Below, in pieces: positions 20,519 through 30,871 of a stretch of 64,000 nt of DNA. Origin of the DNA: Zopfochytrium polystomum (Eukaryota > Chytridiomycota > Chytridiomycetes > Chytridiales > Chytridiaceae); the NCBI GenBank assembly GCA_025765615.1, contig JAIVFJ010000168.1:1-64000 (forward strand). Direction: 5' to 3'. A program made the translations under genes and the position numbers. Numbering within the stretch: position 1 is the first letter of the stretch; the number at the start of each line of letters is the position of its first letter. The notes beneath the pieces were generated by a model. It was not told the origin of the DNA, ran no database searches, and saw only the letters and a program-made list of their open reading frames with translations.

Positions 20519-23500
20519 GCACTAAAGACCCTGCCTGTCGCGGCCCCGCAGCGACCTTGACAGGCGATGACCACGCTGCAAAGGCCTCATACAAGTTGAA
20601 CCTCTACCATATCTCGAGAAAACCAAATGCCGACCTCCTCGTTGCCCGTGGCCTCCTCAACAAGAACCTCGTAACCATTTTGATTGACGGCGGCGCAAAC
20701 CCAAGCTACATAAGCGAAGACCTGGTACCATACAGGAAAAGGGATCGAAACCTCGAAATTTACCTCGCTGACGGCGTAAACTGACAGAAAGGATCATATC
20801 ACTCCAACATCACCTTCACCATCAACAACAAGACTTTCGCGCATGACTTTGTTGCCACTAAGATTGCCTACGACATCATTCTTGGAAAGGATTGGCTTAA
20901 CCTTGTCAACCCGCACATCGACTGGCCATCAAATACAATCACCTTCCGTGACGGTTCTTTCATCACCGCACGTGCAGCCGGTTGCCCGACTGTCGAGCTT
21001 TGTTCTCTCAAGGCATTTCGACGCGCTGTCAAGGGCAACGACGTCTCCTGGGGCGTTCTCTTCAACATCACAAGGGATCAACCCATCAAGAAAACAACTT
21101 CTGCTTCCAACGACGCCGACGCAAAAGCCAGAGCCAACCTCGACCCAACTATCACAAAAATCATCGATGACTTTCCTGAAGTATTCTCCGTGTTTGAAGG
21201 TACACCGCCCTCACGCCCAACCGACCACAAGATCAAGCTCGTCGACGAGACCAAACCAGCGCCATTCCGACCACTCTACCCCATGAGTGACGAAGAACTT
21301 GAAGCCCTCCGAGAAGAATTGGACTTTCTACTGCAACATGGACGCATTCGTCACTCACTCTCGCCGTACGGAGCCCCCATCTTCTATGTGAAGCAGAAGG
21401 ACAAGCTTCGTCTGGTGTTTGACTATCGTCTCCTCAACACGAACACGATCAAGGACCGTACTGCCTTACCCAACATCACCGAGATGCTGGACCGACTTCA
21501 AGGGGCCCGCTATTTCACGATCATTGACCTTGCATCAGGATACCACCAGATATTGATCGTGGAAGGGGACCGCCACAAGACCGCCTTTCGGACGAAATAC
21601 GGCCATTTTGAATGGGTAGTCATGCCGTTTGGCCTCTCAAACGCTCCAGCAACCTTTCAATCAACGATGAACCGCATTTTCCTCGACATGATCGACCGAT
21701 GGCTGACAGTCTACCTCGACGACCTCCTGATCTTTTCCCGCACACTCGAAGAGCATCTTCACCACCTCCGTCTCGTTCTTCAACGCCTTCACGAGAACTC
21801 GCTCCACTGCCGCCTCTCCAAATGTCGTTTTCTCTGTCAAGAAGTCGAGTATCTCGGCCACAACGTCCGCCATGGCCAAGTCTCTGTCCTCACTTCGCGA
21901 ATTGATGCCATTCGCGACTTCGAGCCTCCAATTTCGTGGACCGACCTCCGCAGTTTTCTCGGCCTTGCCAACACCGTCAACCGCTTCATTTACCGCCAAG
22001 CAGAGCTTCTCGCGCCACTCAGCGACCTTCTACGACGCGGTGAAACAATTTCCAAATCAATGCCTTTCGAGTGGAATTCCGACCTCGCCGACACCTTCGA
22101 ACGGGTCAAGAGCGTCCTGGCTCAACCCGCCACTCTCGCCCTCTTCGACCCAAGCAAGACAGTCTACCTTATGACAGACTGGTCAAAGCAAGCAGTAGGT
22201 TCCTGCGTTTTTCAACTCGATGACAACGACCACGAACTCTTCATTGCCTTCGGTTCTCGAAAGTGCAACTCCTCCGAGAGCAACTACCATCCATACGCTG
22301 GCGAAATGCTCGCTCTAGTTGAAGGCCTCAAACAACACCGACAGTATCTCACTGGTACGAAAGTCAAAGTCCTCACCGACCACCGCTCTCTGCAGCATAT
22401 CCTGGACCAACCAAAGCTACGTGCTGTTCACCACCGTTGGATCGCAGATATATTGTCCTTCGACTTTGAAATCGAGTGGACCCCCGGAAAATGGAACACA
22501 ATTGCAGACGCCCTCTCTCGTCGACGCTTCGCCAACGACGCCTCAACACAAACCGACGATCTCGCCGTCAACGTCCTCACCACTGCAGACTCCATCACCG
22601 AAGAAACCTTCCGCCAAGAATCTGTCAACGACCCTGAATTCAAACTCATCACCAACTGCCTGCAGGACCAGCGACCAACCCCACCTCGCCTCCGCGCCCA
22701 CCTTCACCGCTACGAACTCCGCGATCAACTGCTTTACTTTCACGACGCAGACACGCCACGCTTATTTGTTCCCTTCACTCTTCGCAACGACCTTGTGCGC
22801 CTCGCCCACGAAGGAACCATCCACGGCAACTGGGAACGCACCTCGGAACGGTTGTCTCGTAATTACCACTGGCCAAACCTCTTTACCGACGTCCAACGAT
22901 ACGTTCGCACCTGCGACACCTGCCAACGAAACCGCCACATCCGGCACCGCCCATATGGCCTTCTGCACCCACACGCCGTCCCACCACGGCCCTGGCACAC
23001 CGTTTCCATGGACTTTATAGGCCCGCTCCCAAGCACATCCCACGGTTACAACGCGATCACCGTCGTTGTCGACTCCAGCACAAAACGAACGCATGCCTGG
23101 CCAAGCCGCACGACTGACAACGCTCCCGACACCGCAGCACAATTCCTTTACCACGTTTGGCGCCACCATGGCCTCCCAAAGCACATCATAAGTGACCGTG
23201 ACTCCCGCTTCCTCTCGCACTTCTGGTCGACTCTCATGCACCTGCTTCATGTCAACCTGAAGATTTCGACCTCGTACCACCCGCAAACAGACGGTCAAAC
23301 CGAAAACAAGAACGCCTGGATCATTTCCGCCCTCCGTGACTTCGCCAACTGGTCTCAAACCGATTGGGACGAGCACCTGCACGTTATTGAATTTGGCATC
23401 AACGACTCGATCAACACCAGCACTGGCTACACACCCTTCTTCCTCGACACCGGTCAGCACCCGCTTTCGCCACTGAACCTCAGCCTCCCAATTGGCACCG

Positions 23501-24015
23501 CCAAAACTGTCGACGACCTCGTCGCCCGCCTCCGCATTGCCCAAATGTTTGTTCGCCGTGCCCAAGATCTGCAGACACTCTACGCCAACCAACACCGCAT
23601 CGCAACACCCTTCAAGCCCGGCGACCTTGTCCTCGTCTCTGCTCGTGACATTGTTCACCCAAACCAACTGGGCAGACCCTCCTCCAAGCTTGCTGCTCAA
23701 TTCTATGGCCCATTTCGCATTCTTGACCAAGTTGGAACCTCCTTTCGCCTTGATCTCCCCACCAACTGGCGCATCCACCCCGTCTTCCACCCAGAAAAAC
23801 TTCGCCCATACTTTTGGGACGAGCGCGGCCCTCATCCCCTCGACGCTCTCCCAATCCAGCAACGCACAATAAAGCGTGTGCTCTCACTTCGACAAGTTCG
23901 CCACCAATACCAAGTCCTTGTTGAATGGGAAAACCACCTACCTGTCTTCAACACCTGGCTTCTCCTCACTCCCTCTCTCCTCTCTGATCTTCGTTCCTCT
24001 GGCTTTCTTTCTTGA
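20515..24015 (+). CDS. pol: gypsy Pol: protease, RT, RNase H, integrase, chromodomain (one in-frame TGA)
   Basis: One reading frame from 20515 to 24015, interrupted once by TGA at 20782-20784 inside the protease region. Protease: LIDGGANPSYIS near 20686, with Gly where many relatives have Ser or Thr after the catalytic Asp. Reverse transcriptase: VYLDDLLIFS at about 21710 with the catalytic Asp pair. RNase H: LMTDWSKQAVGSCVF at about 22170. Integrase: His pair and CDTCQRNR zinc finger near 22800-22930, then the three acidic positions in SMDFIGPLP, IISDRDSRF and QTDGQTENKN. The last ~45 residues (IKRVLSLRQVRHQYQVLVEW, then FNTW) form a chromodomain, which in this group directs integration to particular chromatin. 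Pol is in the -1 frame relative to Gag. Whether the TGA is real, read through or a sequence error is open. Confidence 0.93.
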
Positions 24016-24094
24016 TTTCCTCCCTATTTTCATGACTTCTCTCCTCCCTGTTTTGTGCGTGCGACTGGCTTCCCTCTTTTCAGAACTTCGTTCT

Positions 24095-24104
24095 TGCGGG
24101 GGGG
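24095..24104 (+). promoter_or_regulatory. polypurine tract of the gypsy element
   Basis: A G-rich run (TGCGGGGGGG) directly abuts the 3' LTR, the expected position for plus-strand priming. Confidence 0.75.
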
Positions 24105-24355
24105 TGTCAGAGTACTTCAGCCAGTCCCACAGCCCTATTTCCTGACAAGTCTGGTCACGTGACATGACGTAACCGACCTCGTCATCTACTTCCTTCTCCC
24201 TTACTTCTGTTTCCCACCTTGTTTTCCATTTGGTTCCATTATTCTCCCACCTTTCCATTATGTTCTACTCTCCTGCCTATAAATATGCTCCCAAAAGAAA
24301 GGACCCTTCAAGGAGAAGAAATTGCCAATAGAAAACATCGTGTTATCCTCTCACA
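24105..24355 (+). repeat. 3' LTR of the gypsy element
   Basis: 251 bp, identical by eye to 19169-19419. It is followed by the target duplication GGTTG (24356-24360), then directly by the upstream part of family copy 2. Confidence 0.96.
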
Positions 24356-24460
24356 GGTTGCGCATGGCGGTAAATTATTTGCCAAATAAGAGAGTTGCTT
24401 GTTTTTTTGTCTTGGCCCAAGTGACTCTTCCTTTTGCCACTTTATGGTTTTTGAAAGACA

Positions 24461-24468
24461 TATAAATA
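24461..24468 (+). promoter_or_regulatory. TATA box of family copy 2
   Basis: TATAAATA 95 bp upstream of the ATG, in the same sequence context (GAAAGACATATAAATAAGCTCC) as copy 3. An A-rich, C-punctuated tract (about 24497-24545) separates it from the ATG. Confidence 0.6.
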
Positions 24469-24555
24469 AGCTCCGGGTGGCGGTGCCCCCGTAAACAAGA
24501 AAAAAAAAACAAAAAAACAAAAAAACAAAAAAACCAAAAAAAAAATAATTTTAAA

Positions 24556-25603
24556 ATGGCCACCACCCCCAGCGAACGCAAAGTGGACATCGAGTTCATC
24601 ACGTGAGGTTTTGGACCCCTCTTCTCGCACCAATCCGCCTGCAGCTGCACCTCTCGCCCACAACCCCTTCTCTCACGTTTCAACTGCACACAAACCCTCG
24701 CACCCACCTCCCGCTGTAGCTTGCCCAAGGTGATCCCCGCCAGCCACGCAACCCGTCCTTCCGAGTTTGGTTGGTTTGCGGTTACTCCTTCGCAATCAAC
24801 CCCGCCCCCTTTCCCCGTGCCTTCGCGCCTCTTCCCCAGAACTGCAAAACTAACCCGTTCTGCTTCCCCCAAAATCCCCTCCCTCATATGCTTCCCCCGA
24901 TCGCAGAAAACTCCGAATCGCGATCTCTCCGTTCTCTGATGGCAAATATGACGACAACTTCAACCTGGAGGTGGCCAAAGTAAGTGAGGTTTTCATCCAA
25001 TCACTCTGGATGGAACTGGAAGCCCGTCCGATGACACACACACCCACACACACACACACACACGCACACACAAACACACAAACACAGGACACACACGAAG
25101 TTCGCCTCGCACGAAAGTACCCTGCTCCGGGCTGGGACTTCGCAAACAAGTCGATCGGCGAGATGCCCGACGCCCTTCTTCACCAGCTCTTCCTAATCCC
25201 ATCGCACAAGCTGGGCGAAGGGGTCGGCGGGATCCAAAACGTCGCGACCGGTTTGTGGCTGGAGCACGACCCCAAGACGGGCAAACTCAAAGCCGTGGAG
25301 GAGTTCACCGGCGCGCCGGACCAGATCTTCCACTGCGTGCGTCACTTTTACGTCGAAGATTCCGGCACGCTGTTCATGACGCCAAGACCGGGGCCCATGT
25401 TCGTGGGGCCAGAGGGCGAGATTGGAGTGCTCTCGTTCCTCCTCGGGACCGACGGGAAGCCGCTGGGCAGACCGTCGGGGAGCGGCAGCGGCGACGGCGA
25501 CGGCGCAGTTGTGTACGACATTGTCGCGTTGCCGGATAGCGAGTACAATTGTGACTTTGAGTTCTTTGGGTATGGCGGTACCCATGTCAACGATGCCAAA
25601 TGA
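24556..25603 (+). CDS. dispersed-family protein, copy 2
   Basis: Exons 24556-24602, 24907-24979 and 25088-25603 give 211 aa. Exon 1 encodes MATTPSERKVDIEFIT. Intron 2 has a canonical GTAAGT donor and a (CA)n tract before its acceptor. Exon 3 begins DTHEVRLARKYPAPGWDF and holds the conserved WLEHDPKTGKLK, FTGAPDQIFHC, PGPMFVGPEGEIGVLSFLLG and the ending EYNCDFEFFGY, then GGTHVNDAK before TGA. No signal peptide, membrane helix or catalytic motif is visible. Function is unknown; the weak beta-trefoil-like pattern is described under copy 1. It is closest to copies 3 and 4, more distant from copy 1. It lies just downstream of the gypsy 3' LTR, whose promoter could read towards it. Confidence 0.87.
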
Positions 25604-25765
25604 TGAAAAGTGGGCGCATAGAAAGATAAGCGTGTTGCAACCATCAACGAAGAAAATTTTCTTCATGGCACAATTTCTTTGGGCGAACGGTCTCGTTCTT
25701 CCCCTTCCGAGTTGGACAAAGAAGACGGGGATAGCTCTCGTTGCTCTACGCTCTCATTGCCAACA

Positions 25766-26575
25766 TTGTGATGTTCCGCGGATGCGGTTGAGGTTTTTGG
25801 GTGACGCATCCACATTTGTCACACTCTTCTCTTTCTTCCGGTGCCTCCCTTGAAATGTCAATGAGATGACGCGCAAAGCAAAAGCCGGTTTCTGAATCTA
25901 TTCTTTTCCACCGGGTCACACACGAAACATTCAACCAACAGAAAGCAAATGACTTTTTCTGACAATATCACATAATTGGCTCTGTCTGGAGCATCCGGAA
26001 GCCCCTTGTCGGGAGCCAGGTGCCGTCCTTACCGCCAAGAAAAAACCACTGTCGGATTAAGTGTCAGACAATCGCCAGACAAAGTCATGGCGTTTTACGA
26101 ACCCTGGCTCTTTGGGAGAACGGATTTCCATTCATTCACGCTCAAATCGGCAAGACAAATCCTTCACCGAATTCAACCAGGACTTGGCTCTTTCGTGCCT
26201 TGGGTCACATGCTAGGCGTTTCTCCGACGGCGACCGGAATAAGCAGGCAGAGCCACTCGCCGCTTCTGTTCTTCATCGTCAAGCCAAGCTCGACAGGGGA
26301 CATCACATTGCGCATTCGATTCGACGAGCTGACCGCATTTTGAAATGAGAAATGAGGGTGGCGAAGCAGGATTAGTGAATAAGGAGGATCCTTCCTGGAG
26401 CTTGAACACTCCTCGCTTCTCATAGATTTAAAAGTAATCGAGCTGACACAGACCTTGGAAAGGCGCCGCAGCGTCGCCAGCTCCTAGCAGGCTCGCCAAC
26501 CACTCTGAAGCGACGCTTGCCCGGCCCCCGTTTTCTGTTACTGCCTTCACAAGCACAACATTTCGGCATTCCCAA
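25766..26575. other. non-genic spacer between copy 2 and the copia relic
   Basis: No gene is supported. A plus-strand frame at 26061-26348 has fairly even composition (SFTEFNQDLALSCLGSHARR, ending RRADRILK) and could be a fragment of something once coding, but I recognise no family. No LTR boundary of the following copia element is identifiable here. Confidence 0.4.
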
Positions 26576-27806
26576 ATGTCGTTGAGCTCGCCCCACAAAC
26601 CGGGGGAAATGCTTGACACGACGGCAAGGAGGAAACCGAAGCTGGGTGGATTGTTCTCTGACGGCGGCGGCTACAGCGGCGGCGGTGGCGGCCCTTCAGG
26701 CGCTGGCGCCAGTTCTGGTGGTGCAGCTGCCCCAAGTGTCACCATTATATCTGACGACCTCAAGAACTTCCCCGTATTTGCTGGAACAAACTTCCGCCAA
26801 TGGAAGACATGTATCAAGTTTCTCCTTGCATCTAAAGGTCTCAAAAAGCACATCACAACGGCTGCCCCTCCACCCATGACAGATGAGTACAAGGCCAAGG
26901 ACGGCCGGCCGTGTCAATTATCCTGGACAAGCTGCATTCTGATCTTCTTGCTGCTTGCAGAAAGGCTAAAACGGCTTATGGCATGTGGAAATCGTTGACG
27001 GACACCTATGACAAGTAGCAAGCAGCCACAGCCAACGAAACGCAACATCACCTGTTCATCACAATCTATCAACCAGGCACCAACATGCACACACACGTCC
27101 AACGCCTTGACCAGATGTTTGCCGAGCTGGACAGTGTAGGCATTGGTTTCTCCAAGAAGCAACAAGTTGGCTTCTACCTCAACCACGTCCCAATTGAGGA
27201 TCTGACTTGGCGCAGTTTCCACGATACAATGAACATGAACAGGGACATCAGGACTAGCACACTCGCGGTCGATATCGTTCAGAAGCAGATGCTCGAAATG
27301 GCTGCGCGAGAATCCCCTGCTTCTGTTGGTGCAACGGATTTAGCCGAGGACAACAAGCGTCCAATTCGATGGCACTGCACGAAGATTTCTGGACAATCAC
27401 GAAGGCGCTGCGCATCTTGGATCAGTAACGACCCGTGTCTCTGGGGATGGCAATTGCGTGGTGATCGTCAACTCGGGTTCCACCTGCCACTATGTCCAGT
27501 ATCAACAATCTCACTCTTTCATATGTGGCTCTGGTGGCACTCGCCTCCATCACACCCCAATTTCTCCATCACCGACTGGGCCACCCAGGATCAACTTCCC
27601 AATCATTGTATAAGATGATTGGCCTCCCAAAATTGAGTGGCAAATCACCGGAATGCAAAGTGTGCGTGGTTTCCAAGTTATCAAGGAGCACTCATGCAAA
27701 CTCCACAACACCCTTGCCATCAGGAACCTCAGTTGTTCATGTGGACCTGGCAGGACCGATCCCACCCACATACCTCAGGGACTTGTGCGCACTAGTCACA
27801 AGTTGA
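26576..27806 (+). mobile_element. decayed Ty1/copia retrotransposon (gag, protease and integrase remnants)
   Basis: Several frames of one degenerate element. 26576-26998 is copia-type gag: a Gly-rich leader, then FPVFAGTNFRQWKTCIKFLL. After a frame change and a stop at about 27016, 27085-27330 continues as gag (VQRLDQMFAELDSVG, LNHVPIEDLTW). The protease core near 27465 reads NSGSTCHY, with Asn where the catalytic Asp belongs. 27560-27760 has the pre-integrase signature HHRLGHPG and a C-x2-C pair (ECKVCVVSK), then VDLAGPIPP. Reverse transcriptase and RNase H are not found downstream and no LTR pair is visible. It is clearly inactive. Confidence 0.85.
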
Positions 27807-28382
27807 ATTGGAAGGTGTTGTATGACCCCAGCTGTGGCCCCAAAAACGTCGATTTGGCCCCAGTTTGCAGCCTCATCACACCTGAATGCATAGAGCCAGC
27901 TGGCTTAAATCTTGTATGCAGGTAGATGATGATAAGAACGACTCATCCCAAAAGGGAATCCCAAAAATCAAACCTCCTGGATTTTCGGCACTGCGGCAAG
28001 CGTGCTGGTCCAAGTCCAACGAAACTGCACAAAAATCGGAGTACAAACTTGAGCAGTTGTCAATATTGAGTGTGCCATATATGAGCAGCCTACGATGAAA
28101 GTCTGAGTCATACGACTCCTTTGTAGATCATGAGACCTAGCCCTTGAAGGAGATACGAAACTTTGAAAATTCACCAGACAGGTAGGAGGTAGCCAGAGCT
28201 GCGAAATTCACAGGCGCTTTTTGAGTGGATATAAGGAGTGTACGCACCAAAAATCAAGAGGATTGGTCGAAAACTGACAGACCCATCAAAGTAGTGATGC
28301 CGCCACATTTAATAAAATAGGCGTTGAACTGTCCGGAAAAGTTGGGAAAAATTGTAGAGTCACCGAAATGCGGCCAAACGTA
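27807..28382. other. non-genic, probably repeat-derived
   Basis: A/T-richer sequence than the host genes, with only short frames. It may include the unrecognisable 3' part of the copia relic. Nothing specific is supported. Confidence 0.35.
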
Positions 28383-28495
28383 GCTGTCATGAATAACCCT
28401 CTGGAAACCTCTGGAACCTTCTGGAACATTCATGGAACCTTGTGGAACCTTCTGGAACCTTCTTTGCTTTCCTGACTTGTCCTCGTGCTTTTCTT
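28383..28495 (-). repeat. GGTTCC-rich repeat, inverted relative to 31225-31745
   Basis: The reverse complement reads AAGTCAGGAAAGCAAAGAAGG then several GGTTCC units and ends AGAGGGTTATTCATGAC. The same sequence occurs on the plus strand at 31225-31262 and 31675-31743, where it is split by a solo LTR. The parent element is unknown. Confidence 0.8.
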
Positions 28496-29085
28496 TTTGT
28501 CCTTGCCAAAAATTTCTGGTGTCTCTCTTCTCCTTTTCAACTCCCACTCTCCTCTTTGCTCTCCTGTCATTTGACACGTTTTATTTCTTTTTCCAAATAC
28601 CTGTCAAGGTTTTCTATCTCTGTCTACTCCCTATCTGTGCCAAAATACCCTCTCTTTCAAGTTCTTTCATCTCTCTACTTCCTCTCTCCCTATTCTCAGA
28701 ACAAATTGGCCTGGAATGGGTGGGTCTTGCTGTTTCAGTGGTCATCTCAGCTTCTACTCCTTCTACTTTGTTAGTTTCTTACCTTTATACCCCTCTTTCT
28801 TCACTTCCACTTGGGCACACACGAACTGTGCTGTCAGTTTGTTGTGTTCCCCATGTGTTGAACGTCTCCTTACATGTGCCAAAGTCTTTCTTCTTCAGTT
28901 TCAGTCAGCGCACTTTAGTGTCAGCGCTGTTGATCTCTGCTCTAGTTCTTGTCTTTCTCTCTCTTGGGGCTTCACACACCTGAACATGCATATCAAGTCT
29001 GTTACATTTGCTGATCTCACTGAACCCCACGGAGGGCAACCTTGCGAAGCCTGCTTTACATGTACCCAACCGCTGAGGCAGGATG
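28496..29085. other. pyrimidine-rich segment of unknown origin
   Basis: A 183-codon plus-strand frame spans 28432-28983, but it is dominated by Leu, Ser and Phe from a C/T-rich strand and shows no domain. The end (about 29010-29080) encodes CEACFTC, a Cys pair pattern too short to assign. It is probably mobile-element leader or decayed sequence. Confidence 0.35.
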
Positions 29086-29374
29086 TGTAAACAGTCTACT
29101 CTGAGCGAGTGAGTGGAAGGAGTGGATGAAGTCGAGATGTGTGTTTGTGGGTGGTCGTTCTCCCCAACTTGGAGAGAGAGAGAAAAAACTCTGTTATGAA
29201 TAATTGATATATAATGATGATATGCACGCTGTAATAGTTGCTAGGCAAGTGTGACTGGCACAGGGTAAAAACCTCTCCTATATTATCTGCTTGAGCAGAG
29301 GAGGAGGAAAACTGTTAACACTGGGTTTCTGTTCCACTTAATACTTGGAGTATTTGTCAACAGCACAAGCCAGC
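29086..29374 (+). repeat. truncated LTR, same family as the solo LTR at 31263
   Basis: Begins TGTAAACAGTCTACTCTGAG and matches the first ~290 bp of 31263-31674 with scattered differences. It stops abruptly at CAAGCCAGC, exactly where the duplicated unit of family copy 3 begins. The 3' ~120 bp of the LTR are missing. Confidence 0.85.
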
Positions 29375-29489
29375 ATGCGCGTGGGGGTAAATTATTTGCC
29401 AAATAAAGATTGCTGCTGGACAAACAGAGTTGCTTGTTTGTCTTGGCCTAAGTGATCGGTCTTTGTCACTTTATGGTTTTTGAAAGACA

Positions 29490-29497
29490 TATAAATA
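29490..29497 (+). promoter_or_regulatory. TATA box of family copy 3
   Basis: TATAAATA 83 bp upstream of the ATG, in the context shared with copy 2. Confidence 0.6.
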
Positions 29498-29572
29498 AGC
29501 TCCGGGTGAGGTGCCCCCGCAAATAAAGAAAAAAAACAAAAAAAACAAAAAAACAAAAAAAAAAAAATTAAA

Positions 29573-30718
29573 ATGGCCACCACCCCGAGCGAACGCAAGG
29601 TGGACATCGAGTACATCACGTGAGGTTTTGGACCCCTCTTCTCGCCCCCAACCCGCCTGTAGCTGCACCTCTCGTCCACAACCCCCCTCGCACCCACCTC
29701 CCGCCTGCAGCTTGCCCAAAGTGATCTCCGCCTGCCACTTAACGCGTCCTTCCGAGTTTGGTTGGTTTGCGGTTTCTCCTTCGCAATCAACCCTGCCCCC
29801 TTTCCCCGTGCCTTCGCGCCTCTTCCCCAGAACTGCAAAACTAACCCGTTCTGCTTCCCCCCCAAATCCCCTCGCTCATATACTTCCCCCCGATCACAGA
29901 AAACTACGAATCGCGATCTCTCCGTTCTCTGATGGCAAATTTGACGACAACTTTAACCTGGAGGTGGCCAAAGTAAGTGAAGTTTTCATCCAATCTGGAT
30001 GGAACTGGAAGCCACGTCCATGCCCGTCCCTCGTCCGATGACACACACAGACACACACACACACACAAACACAAAAACACAGGACACCCACGAAGTGCGC
30101 CTCGCACGAAAGTACCCTGCTCCGGGCTGGGACTTCGCAAACAAGTCGATCGGCGAGATGCCCGACGCCCTCCTTCACCAGCTCTTCCTATTCCCATCGC
30201 ACAAGTTGGGCGAAGGGGTCGGCGGCATCCAAAACGTCGCGACGGGTTTGTGGCTGGAGCACGACCCCAAGACGGGCAAACTCAAAGCCGTGGAGGAGTT
30301 CACCGGCGCGCCGGACCAGATCTTCGAGTGCCTGCGTCACTTTTACGTCGATGATGGCACGCTATTCATGACGCCAAGACCGGGGCCAATGTTCGTGGGG
30401 CCAGAGGGCGAGATTGGCGTGCTCTCGTTCCTCCTCGGGACCGACGGGAAGCCGCTGGGCAGGCCGTCCGGGGGCGGCAGCGGCGACGGCGACGGCGCAG
30501 TTGTGTACGACATTGTCGCGTTGCCGGAAAGCGAGTGCAATTGTGACTTTAAGTTCTTGGGGTATGGCGGTACCCATGTCAACGATGCCAATGATGAAAA
30601 GTGGGCGCATAGAAAGATAAGCGTGTTGCAACCATCAACGAAGAAAATTTTCTTCATGGCACAATTTCTTGGGCGAACGGTCTTCCCCTTCCGAGTTGGA
30701 CAAAGAAGACGGGGATAG
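29573..30718 (+). CDS. dispersed-family protein, copy 3 (C-terminally extended)
   Basis: Exons 29573-29619, 29900-29972 and 30083-30718 give 251 aa. The sequence follows copy 2 closely through PDQIFECLRHFY, PGPMFVGPEGEIGVLSFLLG and CNCDFKFLGYGGTHVNDAN. One base fewer than copy 2 at about 30590 removes the stop, so the frame runs on through former 3' UTR for about 39 codons (including KKIFFMAQFLGR) to TAG at 30716-30718. The extension has no counterpart in copies 1, 2 or 4. Whether the extended protein is made is unknown. Upstream it abuts a truncated LTR. Confidence 0.82.
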
Positions 30719-30745
30719 CTCTCGTTGCTCCACGTGCTCATTGCC

Positions 30746-30871
30746 ACCAAGACGGAGCGGCGGCGTGTCGCGCCGCCGCCGCCGCCGCCCCCATCACCAG
30801 GCGACGGCGGACGCATCGCGGCCCTCGCCGCCAGCGGGCGGTTTGACGCTCTTGCTGCTGCAGGCTCATAG
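30746..30871 (+). pseudogene. coding-like fragment of an unknown gene
   Basis: Directly after the copy-3 unit, one frame reads LIATKTERRRVAPPPPP, then GDGGRIAALAASGRFDALA and a TAG stop, with the GC-rich third positions of host exons. It has no start. It looks like the 3' end of a gene joined at the duplication breakpoint; no family is recognised. Confidence 0.4.

Larger units (their letters stand above)
19169..24355 (+). mobile_element. full-length Ty3/gypsy LTR retrotransposon (chromovirus)
   Basis: Complete element of 5187 bp bounded by two 251-bp LTRs that read as identical and begin TGTCAGAG and end CTCTCACA. It is flanked by a perfect 5-bp target duplication GGTTG (19164-19168 and 24356-24360). 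A primer-binding site follows the 5' LTR, and a G-rich polypurine tract precedes the 3' LTR. Gag and Pol are in separate overlapping frames. Pol order is protease, reverse transcriptase, RNase H, integrase, which is the Ty3/gypsy order, and a chromodomain at the end marks a chromovirus. Identical LTRs imply a recent insertion. Pol has one in-frame TGA. Confidence 0.97.
24358..25765 (+). repeat. segmental duplication unit containing family copy 2
   Basis: About 1.4 kb nearly collinear with 29375-30745, from TGCGC.TGG.GGTAAATTATTTGCC through the gene and about 150 bp beyond its stop. Introns and flanks are as similar as exons, so the copying was by DNA and not through a spliced RNA. Confidence 0.85.
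29375..30745 (+). repeat. segmental duplication unit containing family copy 3
   Basis: Nearly collinear with 24358-25765, including upstream TATA region, both introns and about 130 bp of shared 3' flank. Homology ends near GCTCATTGCCA. Confidence 0.85.

Noticed and set aside
20782..20784. TGA as evidence of a reassigned genetic code
   Set aside because: TGA terminates several intact host genes here (for example GDT1, copy 2 and the glycosylase), so it is a normal stop.
24497..24555. A-rich tract as a poly(A) tail of a retroposed gene copy
   Set aside because: It lies 5' of the gene, and the copies keep both introns and upstream flanks, so they were copied as DNA.
28432..28983. 183-codon plus-strand frame as a membrane protein
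   Set aside because: Hydrophobicity comes from a C/T-rich strand; no start context, family or codon bias like host genes, and it overlaps a repeat.
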